A stretch of DNA of 64,000 bases from Hygrophila difformis (lineage: Eukaryota; Streptophyta; Magnoliopsida; Lamiales; Acanthaceae). The stretch is from positions 14,744,428-14,808,427 of the forward strand of contig JAOANR010000004.1 of NCBI GenBank assembly GCA_030278955.1, read 5' to 3'. Each line of letters starts with the position of its first letter. The first letter of the stretch is position 1. The notes beneath the pieces were generated by a model that was not told the DNA's origin, did no database searches, and saw only the letters and a list, made by a program, of their open reading frames with translations. Position numbers and translations under genes: made by a program. This document shows, in pieces, positions 23,838 through 34,851 of this stretch.

Positions 23838-26597
23838 TGTAACACCCCGGATTTGATAACCAAGGCCGGGATGTCACCGCCGCATTTCCCTAGCAAGACA
23901 CGGCTTCCCGAGCTCGCTAAGGAAATGCAAGGCTTGTGGGTATGAAAAAGATTTAAAACATTTCAAGATTTAGTCCGGAAATTTATAATACTTAGTACGA
24001 TAGTAGAAATTATCACGTGCGGAAAATAAATAAAGTAAGTGCAGCGGAAAGTAAATCACGGCCAACATGGCCAAATCCTCGGGTTTAACAGACCCGGTAA
24101 AAACAGTACTATGATGCAGAAAGCGAAAATGTTCATAAATAATTCCCCCAAGTGCATGCGTATGCGTCACTCGACATACTCTGTAAAAGAAAAATGACAA
24201 CGGTTGTCAGTATAAAAATATACTGAGTAAGTTAATCCCTAACTAACAAATAATAGGGGTTACAAGTGTTTAAACTAAAGATTTCGCCTACCGTACGAGA
24301 ATTTAAAAATACATGATGTATTTGCAGCGGAAAAACATGATTAAAGAACTTAATTTTAAAAGCGTAATCTAAAGCGTAATTTAAGATGCATAAAATTTAA
24401 ATACATAATTAAAGACAGGATAGATACGATTTAAGCATAATGAAACACTCACACGAGTCTTTTACTTTTCATCCCGTAAACTAAGAAGAGGACACCATAC
24501 CGGGAGATCACTAACGAGGCAATCTCAACATAGGACCACTAACGAGGCAGTCCAAACAATGGGAGACCACTAACGAGGCAGTCTCAAAGATAGTAGGACC
24601 ACTAACGAGGCGATCCAAAAAGATAGTAGGACCACTAACGAGGCGATCCACAAATACAGCGCGCGAGATCACTAACGAGGCAATCTCAGATAGTAAGGAG
24701 ACCACTAACGAGGCAGTCTCAAAGATAATGATAGTATGAAGATCGGCTCAGCCTAGTGAACGGGATTTTTCGAAAGTTCGTATTTCAAAGTTATCCAATG
24801 GTCGATATCGCGTTTTCATAGTTCGAGTTTTCTCAAGTTCGAAAAATCCTATTCGAGGCAGTTTACGCCTTTCTTAATTTAAAATTCGTCTTTTCTCCAA
24901 AAATTCTGAAACTTTGCCAGTAATTCAAAATCACACACACGAACAACTTTCATGTTTTAAGTTTTTGGAAATAAGGTTCCGAAGTGAGTTGAAATTTGAG
25001 TTTATTGCAAAGAATAATTTATGTCTTGAAAACTGTTTTCGTCACAGGTTCGTGCAACGCCGATTAAAAATTCATCTCAAAACCAATCGTTGTGAAATTT
25101 TTACAGTAACTACACGACACATTAAGGAACAACTTTCATGTTTTAAGAATTTGGAAATAATGAATCTTGGTACTCAAAAATCGAGTGCAACTCACTGCAT
25201 ACTCATGGCCCTTAAAACGATTTCAAAACAGTTTTAAAAACTTGGCCGTTTGACATAGCAAATGAACACCAAAATCCGTGAAATTTTATAGGCATAATCT
25301 AGACACAATTATCTACAACTTTTGTTTAGAAATGTAAAGTTAAATCATTCGAAAAATGGGTGAAAAACATGCATCAAGTTGAATGAAGGAATCTGTCACA
25401 GAATTAAATTGTTCGGTTCGATACAGAAAGTTCACGGCGAAAATTGGGATAGCAAAACTTAATGTCAACGGCTGAAATTTGGACACAAGATATATAAAGG
25501 TGTTAGGAACAACTTTTATGTTGAAAGGTTTTCGGTTTGAATTCCCGAAGGTCGAGTTTTTGGCGAGTCTTTAAAATTGGACGAAAATAGGGTTTTTGAA
25601 AACCGATTTTTGTTACAAGCCTATATCTCGAGATTTAAACAACAAACAACCACGAAAATTTGTGAGTAAGGTTTTAACTTACTTAGAATGATGATAGGGT
25701 CGCTGGATTGGGTTTCCGGACGTCCTAGGGTCACGACGAACGGCCAACTTCTCCGATCGCTTTTTGTTCGTTTTCCGACGGAAAATCGTAGTAAGGAAAA
25801 AGGGTTAGAATATGAGTTTCTGAGATCTATGGACGAATTGAAACTTTGTACAATAGCTTACCGAGAGTCTAGAGGGCAGGGCTTGGTTCCTTTCGCCTTG
25901 CCGTCGCCGGAATACTTGCCGGAAAGTGAGTTCGGAGAGGTTTCGACTTGGAGAGGAGTATTGGAGGTGTTTAGGGTTAGGTTTTCTGAGAGTTAGGGGG
26001 AGGGGCGCCCCAAATCTGATCTTATGCCCTTCCCCATTGTTGTGATCGACTTGCCATTGATGGAGGTCGGATTTTTGGCAAGAAAATCGCCATGGAAGGA
26101 AAGTTTACACCTCCTGCACCTCTGGCGCGCTGGTGGCGCGCACATAGGCCTTTGTGCGCGCGGAGCACGCGTGGCCTGCCCTGGAGGCGCGACGCCCTTG
26201 GCCGCGCGGTGGCCACGCGGCGGCGCGCGGGCAGCGCGGGCCGGCCGGACCAGCCGGTTCGGCGGTCCGCGTGTTTCGTCGGGTCTTCCCTCGCTTTCCC
26301 CTATCGGTTTTCTACGTGTTAGCTCGATTCCCTGGGTCGTCTTCGTTTCGGAATCTTCTCCTTAATCTTGTTACGAGTCCGGCTTATCGCTCGCAACATT
26401 TCCGGGTCCTACTTAGCCTAGTCTAAATTGGTTCCAACATCTCCTATCGTCCTTGTGATCTAATTCGTGATGTATTCTGTGATTTATTTCGTGACTGAAC
26501 TTAGAAATTAGTTCTAAGCTGCCTACGTACCCTGTGAAGGGATCAAGTCATGACGTAGTTCAAAACAATTTGAATTTGTTTTTCCTCGGGTGTTACA
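23838..26597 (-). repeat. RE-B 5' LTR (2760 bp)
   Basis: Bounded by TGTAACACC and GGTGTTACA and flanked by the ATAGA target duplication. Nearly identical to 16954-19638 except for about 20 substitutions and 75 extra bases near 25110-25190. Carries the second copy of the hairpin array (24504-24720) and of the GC island (about 26110-26275). Confidence 0.9.
24504..24720. repeat. Array of seven covarying hairpins (RE-B 5' LTR)
   Basis: The same seven units as at 17619-17835, with no change seen by eye. Confidence 0.8.
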
Positions 26598-27434
26598 ATA
26601 GAAGACCCCAAATTCGTCCAAGTCAGTCCCTTCTCTCGGTGTTGTGCCTCCGACGACTCCGGGACTAGGGTTTCGATGTATGGAGAGATTTCGTAGGGTT
26701 TCGTAAGGAGTTTGGGGCTTCCAAGAGGGTTTATTTATAGATAACTAAGATCTAGGGCGTCCAAGATCTGACTCTAAGAGTCTAGAGTCGAAAGACGTTC
26801 AACCGAAAGTCGAAAAATCCGCGTTCGGGCGAGAGATTCACGCAACGGGCGAATCTATCACTTGGCGCGGGGTTGGCGCGGTTTTCTCCCCATTAGCGCG
26901 CGGCCAGCACGCCGGACACGCCTGGACTCCGGTCCGGGCGGGTCGTGCGATCCGTCGTGCTTTTCCTCCTCTCTTTCGGACTTCTATCCCTCTATGCTTC
27001 CGAATTCCGATTTCCGGGCTATCTTCGGGCTCCGATTTCCTATCTTAATTTTTATTCGGACCAAATTTATATTTGGACTCGAGTTATTGAGTCTATCGGT
27101 GTCGGGTCCCGTGTACCCATTTATTCGATTAAATTGTCTTCGGCTTCCCGGGTTCTCGGAATTTTGATTCCTTTTAAATTTAAATTCCATTTCTCATCTT
27201 TTATGATTCTTTATCCATTTATCATGTTTATTATATTTATTTATTTATTTATTTTATTTATTGTATTTATTTTATGTTGGAAAATTCTCGGGTATTACAC
27301 CTCCACTTTGGGGCCACGATATTTTGATTTAGGCAAATGGGGCATTAAAGGATTTTGGGCCCAAATTTAGGTAATTTGGCCGAATTTGGGCTGCGGTGGC
27401 TTAAAAGTGAAAATTTTAATTTTTTTTTAATCTA

Positions 27435-27707
27435 CTCCCTCTGTCCCATTAGTTCTGACTCAAAACTTTTGGACAAGCCGTCCAATACATTTTGTTAACA
27501 TTTAATATCTTAAAATGTACATATGTAAAAATTATGTAAAATATATATATATATTGATATATATTCTAAAACTACATAATTAGACAAATCAAACAAGATC
27601 AAATTTGACTATATTTTTCGTATATAATTACGATTACATTAGGTCAAAGTTGATCAATAAACAGTATTAAAAGTCAAAATGAGACACTTTGAGTGTGACG
27701 GAGGGAA
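27435..27707. mobile_element. Stowaway MITE
   Basis: CTCCCTCTGTCCCATTA at the left and GTGACGGAGGGA at the right, with TA on both sides (27433-27434 and 27708-27709). It is 273 bp and AT-rich inside, with the ACATAATTAGACAAATCAAA segment common in this family. Confidence 0.8.
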
Positions 27708-27722
27708 TATTTTTAAGAAACA

Positions 27723-27941
27723 CTCCCTCCGTTTTATAATAAGTGTAACAATAGGAAATGACACAAGATTTAAGGTAAGTTAATAAAATTTATTTAGTTT
27801 TATTTTAATGAATATAAAAAATAATAATTTAAGTATAATTAGTAAAAATTATTAACCTTTAAAACATTTCAAATATGGTAATGTAACACTTACTTCCAAA
27901 CACGCAAAAAAGAAAGTATAACACTTATAAAACGGATGATG
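27723..27941. mobile_element. Stowaway-like MITE, second copy next to the first
   Basis: Starts CTCCCTCCGTTTTATAATAA and ends with the near-complement ACACTTATAAAACGGATGATG. The right flank is TA; the left flank is CA, so one side of the target site has mutated. It is about 220 bp and non-coding. Confidence 0.7.
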
Positions 27942-27943
27942 TA

Positions 27944-29300
27944 ATTCATTAATCTATATTTAGAAGGATGGATCACATGTAGAAGGTGAAAAAAAAAGTG
28001 AAAAAAAAATTAAAAAAATAAAATAAATTGTTGTAGCAGTTAAAAGAAGAAGAATATTTAGAAGTTTGGATCAGATATAGAAGGTGGCATTGATCTGCTT
28101 TCGGATATCCATAAAAGGGGGATAAGTATCGTGTGGAAGGTCATTGGTGAGTATACGGCAGTTTTGATCCTTGTAATAAGGAGACTTGTTTTGACAAGCA
28201 CGGTTTAGTTTTGGTGTGTTTGAGAGCAGTAGCACCTTTTTTGCCTCCATCCTTTGCCTTTGATGATGGTCATGTAGTGTATTTAGTTATCCTCACCCAA
28301 TTGTAGTTCACCCAAATTTCCACCTCTAACCTATCCCCGTTCTGGCCCTTAACTTATCCCTTTGAGTCGAAGCTAAGAATTGGTTTTGAACACTATAAGC
28401 AGGGGAGATGTGAGTATGTAGTAAGTTTTTTGGGTGTGTTACTTTGATTCGTCACTTGAAAGTTTTGTATAGAATTCTTGGGGAGCTGTAGAAAGGGGTC
28501 CAACTGCTGCTGCCCAGGACGAAAAAGACATAATTGGGCTGCTGATGCTGGAGGATTTGAAATGGTCTAATGCGGCTCGGTGTCGAGGCTTTGATGTTTA
28601 GATGCTGTGGATTGCTGTATAACGGTTTTGAAGTTGATCTTGATGTTGGGATTGCCTAATGAGTCTGCGTAATGTCACTTGGTATCTGCGCTGAATCGAT
28701 TCTTCTATCACTGATGCTGCCTTGTGGGATAGGAGGAAGCAGTTTGTTTCACTTGTAAGGTAGTGCCACTGGAGCTCAATTTCGTTGTAATCAGTTGCTT
28801 GTTTGAATATTTAGATGAGGTGCAGTTTCAATAATGTTGGCTGTTTGGACTAAGTTTCAAGTATTATGTATGGACCGCTTTATTGGCTTTGATAAAATAA
28901 AATTTTCCATTTCCCTAAAAAAAATTAATCTATATTTTAACAGATTTGTAATTGACGAAAAACAAATACTCATAAAATTTTGATTGTGAATAATCAAAGT
29001 AAGTTCATATTCAAATGCTAATTGCTGCAAATTCTATAAGTTTGAAAATTTTCTCTGGAATGTCGGTACTAAATGAAGTTTTAACGTCAGAAACAAATAA
29101 TCTATTGATACTATAAGAGACATATTATAATATGGAAGAAATAAAAGCGGATCATGCTAAGTTATTACCATTGTTGATTAATGATAAGAAGAATGTTTAT
29201 AATAATATAATGTCTGTAGTTAATAGTGATGGGTGTTGATTAATTTTTCTTTATGTGGTGGAATTGACAAGACATTTATCGATAATTTATCTACAAAATA
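27944..29300. other. Non-coding stretch with a possible retroposed 3' end
   Basis: No gene supported. From about 28060 the base composition becomes less AT-rich, and the segment ends GATAAAATAAAATTTTCC...CCC followed by A8 near 28917-28924, like the 3' end of a LINE or a retroposed transcript. No coding motif was found, so its origin is open. Confidence 0.3.
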
Positions 29301-29333
29301 TCATGTTTAGCTCTTCTTGGTTGATGTAATATT

Positions 29334-30110
29334 GTGCTACTTGGAGCATCCAATGGAATAGCACCCTTACTCATTCTAAGAGGTAGGACTGCACATTATA
29401 GATTTGGTATTCCACTAGATTATGACGAGAATTCTACTTGTAAAAAACTTACATTAGAAAATTATTTAACCTCTCTTCTCATTAAAACAAAGCTCAATAT
29501 TGGGGATGAAAATTCTTGATTAGTAGAATGATTATGAGCCCGTCTGAATTAACCAAATTCTCCATTCGATTTCAGAGGAAAAAAATTTCCACTCGCAGTT
29601 CGTTTTACTATGACTATAAAAAACAAAACAAGAAAAAAGTATATGTCAACCTTTAAAGAAGGTTAGACTCTATCTTCAAAAACCAGTTTTTACCCATGTC
29701 AGTGATATGTTGCAATATCTCGTGTCATTCTAAAGAGGGGACTCGAAGTATTAATAGTAGTTAAGATGGATTAACTTAAGATACTATAAGAAATATTATT
29801 TACAATGAAAATTATATATGGCAAAAATTTGCACAATGAATACTTCATGTACGTGAATGTAATTGGTAAAGCTGGTATTAATCTTGAAGATGTACAATTA
29901 GATGTGATATTTCCAGATAATTTTATAAACTCTACGCGAGATTCTATAGCGGCAATTGTTGAGAGTACTTATACAAATATAAACTACACCACTTCAAATC
30001 CAAAAATTTTATATATTAGCCCATACCAATGAGTGTTGCTATAATCAATAATTACATTATGGAACGTATGCCTGCAAATGAAAATATATATATATATATA
30101 TTAGTTTTAA
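29334..30110 (+). pseudogene. Helitron helicase remnant, pieces out of order
   Basis: 29334-29507 matches the PIF1-type helicase of Helitrons (GIAPLLILRGRTAHYRFGIP, DENSTC, LLIKTKL). It breaks off where the WDEAPM motif should follow. Next comes a C-terminal piece at about 29560-29790 (FPLAVRFTMTI, then VAISRV and GLEVLIV), and then, out of normal order, a middle piece at 29805-30110 (AGINLEDVQLDV, AAIVESTYTNINYTTSN, NYIMERMPANENIY). Stops and frameshifts occur throughout. Helitron helicase unwinds DNA during rolling-circle transposition. Confidence 0.7.
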
Positions 30111-30453
30111 CAATTTTTTTAAGAAATAATCTGTTTTATTCCCACAAAAACACAAGTGAGTTCACAGCCACCAAAACATCAATGCCTCTCTACTACAATC
30201 AATTAACACTATTTGTAAAAAGGATGAAAGCATAGATAATGCCAATGAATTATTTTCACTGGAACATTTAAACACGATCAATTGTTCTGAATTACTGAAT
30301 CATGAAATATAGTTGAATTAAGGTTGCACAGTCATGCTTCTTAGGAATATATATCCATCAAATAAATTATGTAATGGAAGTAGGTTGATAGTAACCAAGA
30401 TGTGGTATTAGATAATTGGAGTTAAACTAATTTTCGGGAAACCATGAAAGTAG

Positions 30454-30995
30454 AAAATTCTTGATTGGTAGAATGATTATGAGCCTATTTGATTTAACCA
30501 AAATTTTGATTCGATTTGAGATGAGAAAATTCTCACTAACAGTTTGTTTTGCTATGATTATAAACAAAAGAAAATCGCAATCTTTAAAGAATGTCAGATT
30601 TTATCTTCTAAAATTAGTTTTTAGTCATGAACAGTTATCTTGTAATATTTCATGTCACTAGCAAGATGTGGGTAAAAGTATTAATATGCAATGACTAACT
30701 CAAGATACCACAAGAATTGTTGTTTACAATGAAATTTATACAGTATATGGCAGAAAATTTATAAAATGGATAGTTGATGTAGGTGATGGTAAAGCGGGTA
30801 TTGATTTTGGAGATGTACAATTAGATGTGACATTTTCGGATGATATTCTTCTGAACTCTACGGATGATCCTATAGCGGTAATTTTTTAAAGTATATATAC
30901 AAATATAAACTGCACCATTTCAAATTCAAACATTTTAAAAGATGGTGTTATACTAGCCCCTATCAATGATATTTTCACCAATGAAATTTTCACAA
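30454..30995 (+). pseudogene. Second copy of the Helitron helicase C-terminal/middle unit
   Basis: Starts with the same GAAAATTCTTGATT as position 29508 and repeats the order C-terminal piece (RKFSLTVCFAMIINK, VGKSINMQ) then middle piece (GDGKAGIDFGDVQLDV, FSDDILLNSTDDPI, NINCTISNSNILKDGVILAP). The unit offset is 946 bp. It is decayed, with stops. Confidence 0.65.
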
Positions 30996-31352
30996 ATTGT
31001 TAGAAAAATTTTCATATTATGCTTCATACTTATTTTAAAATTTTATTTTATCTTAATTTAAATTTTAAATTACGATTTCATCGACTAAAAAGGTTATCAA
31101 ATATAAAAATACTATTATTTTAATAATTATTTTTTTTTGATCTGTTATGTTTGTACCGGAGAAGCCACCGAAGCTAAAGAATACGGTATAATATAATTTC
31201 TTTGTTAGGTTTAAAATAATTAAATTATATTATCATATACATTATCTTTTGAATATATAAAAAAAATCATTACACATTTTTCATTACTCAAAATATAATT
31301 TATATTATTACTTTATATAATATAAATATATATATTATATAAAATATAAAGT

Positions 31353-31378
31353 TATGCCCGTCGAGGCTTATTTACTAG
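31353..31378 (+). mobile_element. Probable Helitron 3' terminus
   Basis: GCCCGTCGAGGC can form a short GCC/GGC hairpin and is followed 6 bases later by ACTAG and then T, the layout of a Helitron 3' end. It lies about 360 bp downstream of helicase remnants in the same orientation. The 5' end was not found. Confidence 0.5.
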
Positions 31379-32700
31379 TTTTACCACAATCTAACATCAT
31401 GTCTCTAGATCTAATTATTCTGCTTCTCTAGTTTTGCCGGATTTGGCTTTGTTGTTTTATCCGAGCTATTTGGGTTCACATTCTTAAATTCAATGTTGGT
31501 TTTCTTTTCTTGTGGGATATTTTCATTTGTTTTGGCGGACATGGATTTGGCCATGGAGACAATCTAGGGATTCATACTTCTTTGTTGATTAATTGTCTTG
31601 TTTTTGGCTTTGCATTTTCATTATTCCCTTTGTGGGTGTTTGCGAGGTTAACTTGAGGAAGCGTATTGAGCAAGGATCCTACCATACGGAAAAATAAAGA
31701 AATCAAAATGGATGTAGGTGTGGGCGTGCAAAATACAAGTAGTGGAAAATGCCTCTTCAATTGAAAAACCCAAGAGAATGCAAGGGTGTTTATAACTCAA
31801 GGGGACTTTTTCGCCCTAACCAATGAATTTTACAAAGCAAATAATGAATTTAAGAGGATGACCAAAACTAAAAGCAATACGAATTGCAGTCTATGAACGA
31901 TGTGGAAAAAATGGAGAAAAAATTGATAAAACTGGAAATAAATTAAAGATAATGCAACAAAAAATGCAAGAGATGCGAATTCAATTGTGATATTGGGATG
32001 ATTTTCTTGCGTGCATTTTGCAGACCTAACTTTGGCGACAAAACTTTGATGGCTCAAAAACATCTCGCCTTCTGATTACCTATTGGGACACTCACCCGGT
32101 TCATACTTGTGTTTGCGCCATCCATTTAGGTTAAAAATCAGGTCTAAATTCTTTATGAATGCTAATAAGCGGATATTCAAATTTTAAAAGCCTAAGACAA
32201 ATTTTTGTAAATTGTTAGGGTGCAACCATGATACTTCGTATATGATTTTGGCATGGGAGCCACCACTGTAGCACTAATATTCCCAAATGGTCCTTGTTCA
32301 AGAATTCGAGCCAAGAAATTCACCCATGAAGTTGCTGAATTACTGAAGCAGAATTTTGAAGAAGAAATGCAGAAAGCCGGGGAACACCAAACCGGAGTAA
32401 AAATGTTGTTTTGGTACGAGTCGGAAGAAAGTCCGGGATCCATCACCATGGACCCGGCATGTCAAAACTGATTTTGAGCCAAGGCCGGACCTCAAGATGC
32501 ACTTACAGATCAAAATAGCATAAAGAGGTCAAAAAGGTGGACCCCACCGCAACCGCCATCGCCGGAAGTTCGTCGGAGCTCCGACCAAGTTGCCGGAATC
32601 TGACCAGAACTTCGTCGGAAAAGTCTCCATCGCGGTCGCCGGTCAACGCCGGAACAGTGATCAGAGGAAGTGGGCCCAGCCGGATGAGAGTTAGAAGGAA
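31379..32700. other. Stretch with no recognised gene
   Basis: A plus-strand open frame at 32253-32471 (72 codons, MGATTVALIF...) has plausible amino-acid composition but no motif I know and no neighbours to explain it. 32530-32690 is GC-rich with several CCGGAA and GTCGG motifs. No terminal repeats were defined. Confidence 0.3.
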
Positions 32701-32707
32701 TTTTGAT

Positions 32708-32980
32708 CACTTACGATGCCAAGCCACGCCTACGACGCCAGCCTAGTATCACGTCGTAAGGGATGTCCCGCGTCGTACAAGAGAGAGAAAGAGACAAAGA
32801 ACACTTACGACGTTAGACAAGATCTACGACGCTAACGTGTTCCGCGTCGTAAGACTCGTTCCGCGTCGTAAGAGAAGAAAAGGAAACTGAGCCGTTTACG
32901 ACGCTAGCCAACACCTACGACGCTAACATTCCACGTCGTACCACTTGTTCCACGTCGTAGTTAGGGTTTCACGTCGTAAT
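32708..32980. repeat. Cluster of TACGACG / CGTCGTA motifs
   Basis: Within about 270 bp the 7-mer TACGACG or its reverse complement CGTCGTA occurs twelve times, plus one variant (TACGATG). The orientations come in runs: forward, two reverse, two forward, two reverse, two forward, three reverse. Flanks are often CTAA or CTAG after the forward form and CCGCG or CCACG before the reverse form. No coding frame explains it. Confidence 0.75.
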
Positions 32981-33059
32981 CTGCCCAGTCGTGTATTTTC
33001 TTCCTTGCTCTTTATTTTCTCCTGTTTTAAACAATGGTATGCTTGTTTAAACCCTTCAT

Positions 33060-33440
33060 TGTACTTGTTTAATGGGCTTGGACTATATATATTTCCTCCC
33101 CAACATTTGTAGACATCTTTTGGCATATTGAATGAAACCAACTCATCATTTACAAAGGATCACCCTAGAGCACTCTCACTCTCACACTCTTTGAATGCTT
33201 GTTGGGAAACATTCATCACATTGGACTTGAAGCATCCTTGTGATTATCAAACCGAGGCTCGAGTTGAAGGTTTGGGTTGAGGTCAAGGTTCCTACACTTT
33301 GGTTGCTTCCCCCGACGGCCCTTGTTGCGGTTTTGCTTCCTTATCCCTCATTTTTCCATTCGGTCATTTTCTATCATTATCTTAATCTTCCGCTAATCTC
33401 TCTTAATCATCCTTAATCACCTTCTAAACGAGTTGGTAAC
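33060..33440 (+). promoter_or_regulatory. Possible LTR or promoter segment
   Basis: TATATATAT near 33083 is followed by a CT-rich leader with CTCTCACTCTCACACTC near 33175. Near 33433 a sequence reads TTGGTAACCAAGAG, a poor match to a tRNA-Met PBS. The arrangement resembles U3-R-U5 of a small LTR, but no partner LTR or coding region was found. Speculative. Confidence 0.25.
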
Positions 33441-33569
33441 CAAGAGATCCATGGCAGATTTGATGTGCTGCGGCCATTTTTCACAGTTGATTAACTTTTA
33501 AATCAACGGTTGAGATTAACTCGAAAGTTAAAAAAGTAATTTTGACATATTACTCCAAAATATATTTGG

Positions 33570-34120
33570 TACATTTCAGCGACAATGTATGTACATTTGA
33601 GCGATGTTAAGTAATAGTGATGCGCTATAATATATTTCAGCGACAGACATAGTGTTAGCAACACTTTATGTATTTTTCAGCGACGTATGATATTACTCCC
33701 TCCGTCCATTATAAATGTCCTACTTATTATTTTTGGATGTCTCATTATAAATGTCTTCTTTCTATAAATAGAAATAATTTTCCCCTCTAACAACTATGTG
33801 GACCCCATCATATACTCACAAATCAACTCTACCTTAACTCTCGTGCCCAACAGTAACAAGACACTTCTAATAGGACGAAGGAAGTATATTTCAGCGACAT
33901 GCTATAGTACATTTTAGCGACTTGATAATGTGCGCTTCAGCGACTTCATAAAAGTTGAAACCCCAATTCTTTGGTTTAATATATTTCAGCGACGAGCTGT
34001 GTGTATTCCAGCAATGAGTTGTGTGTAGTTCAGCAATGAACTATATAATATTTCAGCGACACACATAGTAATTATGAGCGATAACATTGTGTGTATTTTT
34101 TAGTGACTTGACATTATAAT
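33570..34120 (+). repeat. Degenerate TTTCAGCGAC repeat array
   Basis: The motif TTTCAGCGAC, or close variants (TTGAGCGAT, TTCAGCAATG, TTTAGCGAC), recurs about fifteen times at irregular spacing of roughly 20-50 bp. A Stowaway MITE (33696-33884) interrupts the array. The motif-free flanks share ATCAACGGTTGAGATTAA-like segments at 33502 and 34165. Confidence 0.7.
33696..33884. mobile_element. Stowaway MITE inside the repeat array
   Basis: CTCCCTCCGTCCATTA at the left and the complement-like TAGGACGAAGGAAG at the right, with TA on both sides (33694-33695, 33885-33886). It is 189 bp and non-coding. Confidence 0.8.
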
Positions 34121-34129
34121 TTTTTTGGG

Positions 34130-34850
34130 ACAACTTTACCCTTTTACATTTTGAACCGTTGGATTTTAAATGAACGATTGAGATTAATGCCTTTATGTGC
34201 TGCGAATTTTGTTAATTGCACCGTAAACAATCCCAATTTTTTTGGTTTTGATGGCCTATTTTGCCTTAAATATTTTTCCTTTTTTTTGGCAGTAAACCCA
34301 AAAAAGAGGCATTTTCGTTCGGAAAAAAGGCCAAATATGTCCTTTTTCTTTTCCAAAAATCCAAATCAGTCCTTTTTCTATTTTATTACGAAAATAGTCC
34401 GCTACAAATGCTAATTATGTCCAAATCAGTCCCTTTTTCACTAATTATGCTCTAATTGCTGATGTGGCAATGATTTTAATTTAAACATGACATGTGGCAT
34501 AATATTAGTCATTTTTCTTTTATCTTTTGTCAATTTAGTCCTAAACTTTTATTTTGTTCCATTTAGTTCTCTACCCAAATCAGTCATTCTTATATTAATT
34601 TGCCTCCAACCTTTCCAACCTTTCAAATTATTTCATTTCAGGCCCAGAATCTTAAATTTTTTATTATTAGTAATCCATTTATCAAATAAATGTCCAACAT
34701 ACTTCCGTAAATAAAATTAAACACCAAACCTCATACATTGGGTTTGACTGTCTTGTTACCGGGTTTTCTAAGTTCCGGAATTTTATGCACTCTCTCAACC
34801 ACCCGACCGTAAACGATGGTTCATTGGTTCTGGTTTCCTTCAGCATCAAT
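34130..34850. other. AT-rich stretch, nothing recognised
   Basis: Contains repeated phrases such as AAATATGTCC and CAAATCAGTCC between 34330 and 34440, which suggest an old repeat, but no termini or coding region could be set. Confidence 0.4.
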
Positions 34851-34851
34851 C

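Larger units (their letters stand above)
16954..26597 (-). mobile_element. RE-B: non-autonomous chromovirus-derived element with accessory genes
   Basis: A complete 9.6-kb insertion: LTRs at 16954-19638 and 23838-26597, perfect target duplication ATAGA (16949-16953 and 26598-26602), tRNA-Met PBS at 23823-23834 and a polypurine tract after 19638. Of the enzymes only the integrase tail and chromodomain end remain (19662-19979). The inside instead holds an antisense ORF of 444 codons with a likely 5' UTR intron, a TTA microsatellite and a 125-residue sense ORF. The LTRs differ by about 20 substitutions by eye plus a 75-bp indel, so the insertion is young. It must have relied on proteins from another element if the loss of gag-pol came before insertion. 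Confidence 0.85.
14544..27299 (-). repeat. Solo chromovirus LTR, interrupted by RE-B
   Basis: The LTR begins TGTAACACC at 14544, runs to 16953, is interrupted by RE-B, and resumes at 26603 (26598-26602 is the duplicated target) to end GGTATTACA at 27299. The flanks are CCTCC on both sides (14539-14543 and 27300-27304), a perfect 5-bp target duplication. There is no internal region or second LTR between these duplications other than RE-B, so this is a solo LTR left by LTR-LTR recombination. Its own length is about 2.85 kb after removing RE-B and a Stowaway MITE. It has a tandem hairpin array at 15549-15734 and a GC-rich island at about 26868-26945. Confidence 0.85.

Noticed and set aside
32253..32471. 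Host gene of 72 codons
   Set aside because: No motif, splice context or conservation can be shown; left as part of an unexplained stretch.
33060..33440. Confident call of an LTR
   Set aside because: TATA-like and PBS-like sequences are present, but there is no partner, no target duplication and the PBS match is poor.
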